Positions 47,501-58,800 of a DNA stretch of 64,000 bases are shown here, one piece after another. Origin of the DNA: Paragordius varius (Eukaryota > Nematomorpha); the NCBI GenBank assembly GCA_964247055.1, contig OZ176050.1, positions 4,340,001 to 4,404,000 on the forward strand. The letters run 5' to 3'. The position numbers and the translations under genes were made by a program. Position 1 is the stretch's first letter. Each line of letters opens with the position of its first letter. The notes under the pieces were generated by a model. It did no database searches. It saw only the letters and a program-made list of their open reading frames with translations, and was not told the origin of the DNA.

Positions 47501-50265
47501 CTCACTCATGCGCGCGCGTAGTTCTGCCGCTGTTAATCTTAACCATTTTATTGTAACTTAAACTAAAATTATGTGAAAATCGACTTGGAATACTTATTAT
47601 GACCATTTTAAAAATCATACAAACCAAACGACTAAAATTATTTTTGTTGGACTAAATAAGCTCAAATAATAATATATTATATATTATACGGTGGCCTGTT
47701 AAAGTTGTATTCCAAGATTTTTTGCATAATAAATAATTGTCATACAATATCATTTGTTGCCTCTTGTAATATTAACACATTGATTGACACAATAGTGCTG
47801 GAGAGCTATGCCATTTCCTTATTTTTATAGAAGAAATTTAATTCCTTGACTTAATTTTTACATTTTTTTATAAAAAAATTATAGGAGGACATTCTAAAAC
47901 ACCTTTGTTGCATTCTGCGTTACTTGGAGCTTTAGAAATTCCCAGATCTTTTGTGAAGTACCCAAGCTTTGAAAAGACAAATAATCAAAAGAATGATCAA
48001 ACATCTACAACTAACGCAAATATTTTAAAAACAATATTAAAACCGTCAGAAACGAACGGAAATTTTATTACATCGTATAAAATACGACCGGATACAGTTT
48101 TGGAGATAAATGATGAAAATAAAGATTTCATCAAAATTTCCAGTGAACAATTAAACTATAACCACCCATACTCCACAATTAATAAAGAACAATTAATTAC
48201 AATTAATAGCCTCAGCAAAAACGAAGACGAAAACATACCTCCCAAAGCAATTAACAGCAACAATGGAGACAATTCGTCGGCCCTACACATAAATCAAATG
48301 ATGTGGTCTCAATACTTTTTATACAATTACTTGAATCGAAACGGCGTTCGCACCAGGCATGCGACATACCCTTTTGATAGTGCGGAAGCAGATCAACAGG
48401 AGTTATTACCATGTTTAACATCCCAGGAAATGTCATATCCTGATGAATTTACAAAATTTACTTCTCTTCGTGAGGAAAAGCAAGCTTTTGAATGTCCATC
48501 TAATTTAACACAAACCTCGAATCCTGATCCATTCTCTCGCCTAATGTCGGGCAATAATGGTCCAAATTCAAATACCTTGGCTTATTGGTATCAAAAAGTT
48601 TATCAAGAATATTATAGATATTATACAAGCCTTATTTCACCGATTGCTCCCTCTCTTTATCAACGTAATCCTAACAAATGGTTAAATACCAATTTGGAAT
48701 CCACAATGAAGGTTGTAGCACACGATACAAGGGATAACGATAATAATAGTGTTTTTAATGAACCTGAACCGCATATTAATGCACCAAATTTAAATTGTGA
48801 ATCAGCGCGCACTAAAAATTTAAAAGATTTAAATGTTAAACCAAATACTGAACTTAATAAAAAGATTGTAGACAACGAATGTAAGAGGATAACTCCAATC
48901 ACACATTTGGACAAGGAAAACTGTCAATCCAAACTGAATTTTTCAGGAAATAATGGTAATTCCAATATATCAAGCGGATTGATTAATAGAACCCTAGAAC
49001 TTTATCATAAAATTAATTCTGATAACTACAAAAACTTGTCTAATGATAGTAATAGTTTCATCCAAAACCAAAATAATTTTTTAACTGCTAACAAAGATGC
49101 ATTATCTCAATTGAACAATGGGCGAATGCACTTTAGCAATGCTCGAAAGAAATCAAAAATCAAAAAAATTAATTACATAAAAAATCATTCCAAAATCATG
49201 AAAAATGCTCAAGAATTATCTAATATTCTCAATTCACCAAATCAAATAATAATACCAAGTATTTTTAATCGTTTGTAATATTAGGTTATACTAATAATTT
49301 TGTTTTCAAACCTTTTCAACCCATGTAATTAAGTATCCTGTTTAGAAGGTGAATTGGACATTTGTTTTTTAATATTGGAATATTCAAGAATTCATATAAT
49401 TATAAATTTAATTTAGTCGTTAAATAAAAATTTGTGTATTAAACTAAAGGAAAGATGCTACATTATTAAATATCCTCACAATCAACCGCTTATTTTAGAT
49501 AATCAAACATTTTTAAGTGATGGGAAAAATTATATATTATCCATTGATAGGCTAGTATATTATATTTTTTCATTTTAACATTTTTTAAATCCACATTTTT
49601 ATAATAATTATGTTTATATAGGTAGAAAAAGTTTCGAATTAAATACATTTAACTTTATGACGACACCATCCATGAGCCAAGAACCACCGCCAGAATCAAT
49701 GTTATCAAATGACTTAAAAGCTTTGGCGGAAGCCGCTATGCTTATAGAATCGGCATCGACAAACATAAGATCTAACATTCCAACGCCACTAACTACGCCC
49801 GAAAAGCCCGAAACTTATGAAAATTTACAAAATTTAGGCCCTTTTAACCAACCCAACGCATATAAAGATGTGGAAAAAAATTGTAAAACCTTTGAATTAA
49901 AAATCGATGAATACGCTTTCCCATCGAATTCCAATTCAACTAACACAGAGATAAATCCTAATGCGCTAGCAATAATGACTCCTAGCATAAATTTTTCTCA
50001 CCACCAAACCCAGTCGCCAAAAGATGTATCCATAAACGAAAATAATTATCAAAATCAACAATTACTGATAAAACGACAAAGAACGCATCATTGTACATTG
50101 GCTGGTTGTAACTTTGAAGCTTACGATAAAAATCGCATGTTGGACCATTTAGCTGCGCACAGAGGCGAAAAACCGCATGGATGCCCGTTTTGTGAGTTTC
50201 GAACATCTTGGAGATTTAACATAAAAAATCATATAAGAAGCAAACATCCAAATATGTCATTGTAA
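44501..50265 (+). CDS. Six-finger C2H2 zinc-finger protein, 5 exons
   Basis: Probable DNA-binding transcription factor, orthology not recognised. Exons 44501-45363, 45795-46289, 46504-47273, 47885-49258, 49622-50265 join in frame to 1381 aa. Six C2H2 fingers fall in three separated pairs: C196/C199/H212/H217 and C289/C292/H305/H310 (both beginning CLEC); C626-x7-C634, H647/H651 and C659/C662/H675/H680; C1325-x4-C1330, H1343/H1347 and C1355/C1358/H1371/H1376. The second and third pairs are clearly related (CQLCRYRTTWYENLNQHMKR versus CPFCEFRTSWRFNIKNHIRS) with the same 8-residue linker. The long regions between are Asn/Ser-rich, with a run of Asn encoded by AAT repeats in exon 3. The exon 1-2 junction (AAA|GTATATTG) is the weakest; the start codon is the first in-frame ATG of that open region but upstream exons cannot be excluded. 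AATAAA occurs just after the stop. Confidence 0.85.
47287..47310. repeat. (TA)n microsatellite
   Basis: Short TA run at the start of intron 3 of the zinc-finger gene, 14 nt after the donor. Confidence 0.8.
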
Positions 50266-52163
50266 TAATAAAATAAAATTTTTCATATATAATTCAATAT
50301 TTTATTAATTTAATGAAGTAATATTGTAGATTTAATGGGCATTGTGCAACTTAAATATCTAAATTAATTTTATCCAACGTGTAATATGACTCATTTATTA
50401 TTGTGATACTACCAAAAAAGCTACAAAATTAACAAAAAGCCATTTTGCTTTTTCGGATCCACATATTCCAATTATTGTTTTCATGTTTTACGTTGCAATG
50501 ATCAATTAAATATTATTATTCAAATTTAATTCCAAAATTTCTTTTAATCTAGAAAACCAAATTTACGTGTGATATTATTATATTTATCATATAGATATTA
50601 GATAGCTCATATGAATTACCATGTGATACAAATGCAATATAAATTTGGAATATTTATAATATATATATAATTATATTTAGATATATATCATTTTCAAATT
50701 ATCTCAAAAAATTTGAGCTAATAACCTTTTTCGATATATGAAATCCTGTAAACATTAATAATGAACCAAACATTTACACATTCACACACCTTATTTAACA
50801 ATTTGTTTCACTGTTTTAGAATAGATAAGTATAGTTTAAATATTGATATCGACATATTATAAATATGATAGTGTATCAAATTTCCTAATATATCTTTACG
50901 CTTTGAGAAGTCAGTTATGATAAATCATAGGCTTTAAAAATGAAAAAATCTGGGTTAATCGGCAAAAAGTTAAATGAAATGTATGCCAAAATCCAATTGG
51001 TTATAACTTTATAAAGCATGGAGTAATTAAATACTGTTGTTATACATTTATTACAATATTCGGTACATAAAGTAGTTAAACACCCGTTGATAATAATTTT
51101 TAAATTTTCAAATTTTAGAGTCATTAAATTTTAACATGTTAAATTAACGTGAAGGCTTTGGCCAAAATTATAAATTAACAAAATATATGCCATGTTAATC
51201 GAATACTGTTGCATCCTGTTTTAAAACGATATATTCAAAAATTGTAAATTGTATTATAGGGCTAATAATAGGTGAATCAATTATCGAAACCCGTTAATTT
51301 TAATAATCGATTCGCTAAATCCATATTTATATACCATAATTGTTTTCAAGAATAAATAATCATTAATAGTTACATAACATGCAGTTTTTCATATTTGAAC
51401 AAAAGATGAAATATCTATATACATTAGGTGAATTAGAGGTCCATTGCAATCAATTTGTTTATGAAATGTAATGTACTTCATCCAAATTTTAAAGTTTTCT
51501 TAACTTAATGTATCATAGGCAAAACAAATCCAATATCGTCTGCCATGAGGAAATAATTTATTTAGTCAGACTATAGGTTAGTCAGACATCTAATTCAATA
51601 CAGGATATTTTTATATCTTTTATACGATATTAGTGTATCTTATGAATATTCCTGCAAACTTATGGTGAGTATTTTTTTGTACATATTATGTCATTAATGA
51701 TATTTATTATTAAATTTATGGATATTATGTTTTTCATTAATACATACATGTTAAGACCCTAACTATATATCATAATCATCTACATTTATCAAAAATATAA
51801 AAGTTAAATCTCTAATTTGATAATTATATTTAATATTGTAATTACATTCGAAAAATCATTAATCCGCATTGTGGATTATAAGTAATTTTATTCCTTATCT
51901 GTGATTTTCAATCTTTTGATCACATAATAACATTGAAAGCGGAAAAATGGTTTGTTTTATAGCTAGCAACAAAATTATATTGATCATTGAAGTATGCGAA
52001 TTAATGTTTTGAGTTAATACACCACTAAAGTTTATAATAGCAAACTTATTAATCCTGCAAAAATAAATTTAGCAATTTTTAGATGGTTATCTTCTTGTGT
52101 CAGAAAGCGAGCGACACAATTAAATTAAGGTTTACACCCATCTAGTTTTAAAAAAGTTTTGAA

Positions 52164-52207
<44 letters not shown>

Positions 52208-52842
52208 TAATAAAAAAGGAATTAATAATTTTAGATTTTAATGTTAAGGATTAATTAAGAAATTTTAAAACTTATATCTTTACAAAAATTGAATCTACTG
52301 ATAACATCGTTTTACAATTTATAAGATATGCTTGTACTATTAATAGCGGCACAATCGTTATAGTTTTCTTAAACACTCAGAAAATAATTTTTAATTTCAT
52401 GAAAATATTATTTTTTAAAATTTTTTAGTGTATGGTATCCGGGCGAATTGCACGAAATTAAAGACTAAAATATTATAAATCATATAAAGAATCGATCTTA
52501 ATCATAAAACATTTTTTAACACCAAATTAAATTACATAATCATTATTATTATTAATACTAATTAATTATGGTAAAAATAAATCCAAAAGAATACATAACT
52601 AACCCAATTTAAATATGTATAAAACTTTAAACATCCAAATCCAATCCCCTCAAAAATCAATAGATTAAGATAAAAGCGTACTTTAAAATTGTAAAACATA
52701 TTTTAAACAAAAAATATTATTACAGTCATCAAACTACGTTTTTAATACAATTCGGTATCTCTCCCTATGGAACGATAAAAATTAAACAAGATTGCGTCTC
52801 AAATATTCATAAATTTGATATATATTTTTTTGTCGAAGCAAT
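50266..52842. other. Intergenic DNA between zinc-finger gene and SLC18 gene
   Basis: No gene or transposon could be supported. Contains a (AT)n microsatellite at 52167-52204. The last few hundred bases should hold the promoter and 5' untranslated region of the vesicular transporter gene; a TATATTTT sequence at 52820 precedes the start codon but is not informative in this background. Confidence 0.4.
52167..52204. repeat. (AT)n microsatellite
   Basis: About 19 AT units, the longest in the window. Confidence 0.92.
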
Positions 52843-55800
52843 ATGATTGTGATTGATAAAATATCGAAATGTTTTCGAGCAACTCAAATCTTTTTGCTAG
52901 AACATAATCTCCTTTCACGGGATGAAGACAAGGATGTGGATCCACACGTTAAATTAATCGTCCTACTTGTATTCTTTATCATGATGTTGGATAACATGTT
53001 ATTAACCGTTGTAGGTAATTGTACATTCATTAATATATGTAAAATAATAATTATTATTGTTTATTTAAATTATTTAATGATCTTGAAATTATCAAGAAAA
53101 CTGAATAAAAGGCTCTGTAAGAAATTAATAGGTAAGAACATATCTATGGCTCTGGGTTTACCCAAATATCTTTTTACAAATGAATTAGGGAAAAATGTAT
53201 CGAATTATCTGCCTTTTTAAATGTATTCTCGATTGCTCTATAATCTTCCAATTTACCGCTGATATATGTATTATGCAATATAATTTATTTGAATTTATAT
53301 TTTTTGAGAATTTTGATAACCGAAAAGAAATTTTTCTTAATTAGATAAAGGGGTTATTAGATTTAGCCACAGAGAAGTCAATATTGTTTTCTGTTGTCAT
53401 TAATGTAACTTGAATGATTATACAAAACCTAAATATAGATGAATTTATTATGGAGGATTGGGGTATTGTAAATAATCTCAAATTTTCTTTTTCCTAAAGG
53501 ATGAAACTTATGGCCGGCTATATATAAACCATAACATTCTCCAGAGGTGACATGAAATGAAGAAATTTAGCGGTTTGGGATATTTCTAACATTCTTATAC
53601 ATTCCATGGAATGAGCTGTTGAGCCTACTCCAATTTGCCCATATAAAACTTCTTTTATAGGAAAATTAATATCCCCCCTTTTTTGGTTGCAAGGTTTTGA
53701 GATAGACTTAAGCCAAAAAAATAATGACTCAAAATTGTCATATCTCAACTTGGGACAAATCGGCTAATTTAAAATGACTGGCTCATAGCTCATTCACATG
53801 GCCCATAGTGTATATAAATTTGACACGTTTAATCATTCGACTATACGCCTTTACTTTTATTTTATTTTTTTATTTTCCATATATATTATATTTTATCTTT
53901 ATATTGACACTTTAGTGCCTATCATTCCACCAATTCTCTATAAATATGAACACGGGAACAAAGATTATTACCAACACAAGTTATTGAATGCAACAAAAGC
54001 AAAGCTTTACCCGCTTCCTAATGCACCACAGTTCCTTGTATTAGATAAAGAACTTATCCAAAGCTTAGAACATGTATCCAACAATAACAAAGTTTCAAAT
54101 ACCAAAATAATTGGTAAAAGACAAACAAAATCTAAAGTTAAATCAGTCAATAGATTAAGGTTTACTAAAAAACGAACCACATTGGCTGATTACGAATATG
54201 AATATGAAGAATATTATGTGGAAGAAACTGCGGCCACAACTAAAAGAAGAAAAATATATTCCACGCAAAAACCCCAACAAACATTGACAACTATAAAGTT
54301 GATTAACGCATCTTATTTATTCCAAAATATTATTTTCTCGAAACATAAACTTTTAATTTGCAAAATCCAACTTATTAAATATTTATACCTTAAAATATGT
54401 TATATATATAAGTTTTTAAATTGAACGATTGTCCATAAAACTAATTTTAGCGGACCATTTTTATATTCTTAAAATAAAGGCGGTTAGAATTAAAACAAAA
54501 AAACGGATATAATTTTGATTTATACCGCGAATGGTGATTATTGCATAAATATGATAAAATTATTGGCCATCATAACCAAGACTTTGACTGCAAATTAATT
54601 TTTATCCTTAACCATAAAATATCAGAAAGGGTTGTTTAAAAAAATATCATTTTTCACATAATGAAAGTTGAATAGCAAATTTCCTATTTGTTCACATAAA
54701 ATAAATGAATTTTTTAACAAAATGTTTTGCGAAAATTTGTTATTAGTTATAGGCTGATCAGCAATGCATGCTTAAATGTATTAGCTGAAACTATTTGTTA
54801 CACTAAACTACTTCTTTATCATAAACCGAATCCTTTGTAAAATAATTTAGTTAATTACCATAATATATAATATTAATAATTTTCCACAATGTTTAAAAAT
54901 AATTAAATAGAGTCCAAAAATTTTTTAGATACATTATATCATGGTAGGGCTAAAAATCACAATAATCCGCTTAATTGATCAACACAATTTAATTAAAATA
55001 AATTTTGTAATATTCGCTTATTGTGTACAAAAATCATTAATTACATTATATTAACTAATATTTGCGCCCATATAGACAGAGCTACATGGTTTATACCCCA
55101 TTAAGAAGTAATGTGTTAGTTGAGTCTAAAAATTCACCTACAAAGTTTGAAAATGTGGGTGAGGATGAACCACTTCCTGAAGACATCATTAATGAAAACA
55201 CACGTGTCGGTTTCCTTTTTGCCTCGAAAGCAATCATTCAACTGTTTATAAATCCGTTAATCGTTCCAATCATAATGAAGTAATTTTTGTCAAAAACATT
55301 AAATTTATAAAATACAATTGATTTGGCCTCTCTTTTGTCCCATCTATAAATAAAATGCATCCTATATATATAATAAGCTAAGATAAACATTGTGTAGATT
55401 ATAAATGATAGTTAACCTTAAAACCAAAAAAGGATGTTTAAAAAGTAACATATTTTTAAATGAATGTTATTTAAATTTTTCCACAATAATAGAAAGTAGT
55501 AAAATAAATTTAAACGGTCATCAAGATTAATTTTGCCGCTATCACAAACAATGCATAATTTGAAAACCAAATAATAAGCACAGACGCTAAAAATCTGATA
55601 TACTTTTATATTTATTTAGTTTTATAAAATTTATACCGTATTATCAAGCGATATTTTTAGATATTAAATGTAAATACAAATTAAAAATAAATTTTAAAAG
55701 GGTTAACATTCACGGTAATTATATCATTTAAAATTTAAATTCAACCTTAAACAATTCAAATTTACCCTCGAACAATTCAAATTCATCCTCAAACAATTGA

Positions 55801-58800
55801 AATTCAACTACAAATAAATTATATTTTTTTTCAGATTAAAAATTAGCTATATTTTTATATATTTTTAAAAAATAAAATATTTAATTCATAATACGAAAAA
55901 ATAATAAACTATGCCATAAGAACATATTTCATATCAATAATGAGTTATATTAGTTCGAAAACACATAATTTATTTTAGGGTGAATTTGAATTGTTCAAGG
56001 GTAAATATGAATCGTTCGAGGGTGAATTTGAATTGTTCGAGGGTAAATTTGAATTGTTGTATGATGAATTTGAATTGTTCAAGGGTGAATTTGAATTGTT
56101 TGCAGATGAAATTGAATTGTTCGAGGGTGAATTTGAATTGTTCGAGGGTAAATTTGAATCGTTTTATGATGAATTTGAATTGTTCAAGGGTGAGTTTGAA
56201 TTGTTTGAGGGTGAAAATCAGATATAACACTACTCCATCATATTACAAAGTTAATACTGCGTTTAAAGTTTGAGTAATTGAAGTTGTAGGAGATGCTTGA
56301 TTCATTCATTCCATTTTTATTTTAGCATAATAGCCGATTTTAATTTAATAGAAATTCAAAGGAATATCCTTACAAATACCTATATATTATTAATAATATA
56401 TTTGTTATTTAGAGTTGGTTATGGACCCCCTTTATGTGGAGGATTTGTCATACTGTTTCTATCATCAATGAGTAAGTGATAAGATACATTACAATAAGTA
56501 ACAATATAATTATTATTTTGTAAATATTTTGTGCGGTGGCGCATTTTTTGCAAAAGGAAGTTTGACTATGTGTTTACAAAATTTATATAACAATTTTATT
56601 GATTTGTAGTTTTTGCGTTTGGGAAAAGTTATAGTGCCTTATTACTTGCTAGAACAATTCATGGAATTGCATCTGCTGCGCTCAATATAGCGGGTATGTC
56701 GAAATAATATATTATCATTAAAATTTTTAAAAATAGGCAAAGTGGTCTGACCTTTTATAAGCTTTATAAATCCAAAAAATTAAATTGAAAAAAATAAAAT
56801 TATAGCTAAAAACTCAGAGATAATGAATTACAGTATGAATAAGTATGTGCTGGAAAATTATTAATTATTGCCAAATAGCATATTCAGCAAAGAGATTTAT
56901 TCTTGGCCAATAATATAACAAGTGAAAAAATAACTATAGGCCAATAATACTGTCCTTTGTTCTATAATTTAGCAATAATTAAGAACTTTCTAGCAATGTA
57001 TACTTACTCATACTGTAAAATATTGGCAGAACTTTGTGAATGCAAATTTTACGATCGGTTAAATTAACCAACAATAGTATGCAAGAAATGTATTAGATAA
57101 TATATTCAATTTATCGTTATCATCATTTTCGATATTAAAAACGGATTTTTATGGACTGATATCTGTAAATATATATATATATATATATATAACTAGCGTA
57201 AATCTCGTGCTGCTACGCAGCCCGGAAGTCCTTCGGACTTCTGGGGGGTGGGCTAGTTGAAAAAAGGGACAATAAAATGATCCACATATGTGGATTATTT
57301 CGAAACATTTATTTAATAGCTATCATCTTATAGGAATTTTAAAACGGTGCATTCATACTAATATATTGTTTACTTGGGGGGAAAATAGATTTGAAAAAAT
57401 ATTTTTGTGAACTTTGATTTTGAAAAAAATGGCATTTTACGGGGGAGAGGGTAAAAAGAGGGCTAAAATTAAAAAAGCGGGCCGACTATGTTCGGCGCAA
57501 TCTAAAATAAGTAAACAAAAATCATATTTGAAATTGAATGGTTCAACACGTTCTCCAGAAAATTGTCTCAAAGACGCGATTTTTGTGGACTTCTGTTTTC
57601 AAAAAAAGCTATTGTCGGGGGATTAATGATTATATTTTTTCGATGTTTGGATTTGAATGGGTCTTCCGGTTTTCCGGAAACAGATCACAAAGCCAGCATT
57701 TTCCATTTTTATAAATATATAGATTAATTATTAGACTCTTAGGATGTTAATAATAACGTAATATTATTTTTATGTTAAAATTTTTATCTAAAAAACTTTT
57801 TAATATTCATCCCACTTGAAATACATATTTTTGTATCTAGTTTATTTAAATATAAGCGTTGTATGATTGATTGCAATATTCGAATAGGACCGGGTTTAAT
57901 TCTTAAGTCAAAATGCTATTGTTATTACCAACACAATATATAAATAACTTTACAAACGGTTGACTGTAAATACAATTTTTATAAAGGTTTGTCTACTATA
58001 GTTTACCATCTTAAAATAGTTGCATATTTTCTGTAATTTTAAAATTTTTTATCATTTGATATAAAAAAAATAAAATTATTCATTTTTTAGATAAAATTTT
58101 TTAACGTTATAGAATGGTAATAATAAAATCGTTCGTATATAGGATTAGCAATTATGGCAGAAAATTTTCATAGCGACAAAATACGTAGTGTATATATGGG
58201 AAGGGCACTCAGTGGAATGGCTTTTGGCGTGTTTGGTAAGGATATTATTCTATACAATTCTATATCTATAATTTTTATAACCATCGAAATCATTTACCGC
58301 AAAAAATTTTATTTGTTGTCGACCTAGTTTTTGAAATATTGGGAGAAAATCGGAATTAACAGTAAAAATTAAGGATTGAAAAAATAATGATAAAACTTGA
58401 GATAAAGATTTATTATCATTTTTAGGTATTTACAATTAATAAATAGCCTAGAATCATGTAGTTGGTGTTTTTATTAAAACTCGGAAAAAAAAATCGCGTT
58501 TTTTTTAACATATTTAATATACTTAAAAAAATTTATGAAACTTTATTGAAATATTTTTTATTATTCACTATTTTTTACAGTAAATATATTTATCATAAAA
58601 TTAATAAAATATTGTTTTTTTATGTTTTTTTCATATGGTTTATGAGTGTATAATAAATTTACTGTTGTTTTTTTGAATCTTACATGAGATGAATTACAAA
58701 GTATATTAGTGAATAAGGATATACCAGTAGTGGAATATCACCGAAAATTCGTAAAAATTTGCAACAAGTTTGTTTTGTACACAAATTAATATTTTTACTG

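Noticed and set aside
44501-50265. Hunchback identity for the zinc-finger gene
   Set aside because: Hunchback has a central block of four fingers and a distinctive C-terminal pair; the spacing and finger residues here do not match.
53798-53915. ATG and hydrophobic start directly upstream of SLC18 exon 2
   Set aside because: The acceptor at 53914-53915 joins exon 1 (LDNMLLTVV) to VPIIPP exactly as in the family, so the upstream part is intron.
55970-56273. Long open frames on both strands (FEGEFEL-type repeats and antisense)
   Set aside because: They are produced by a 21-bp minisatellite, a multiple of three, so all frames without stops repeat. No gene signal.
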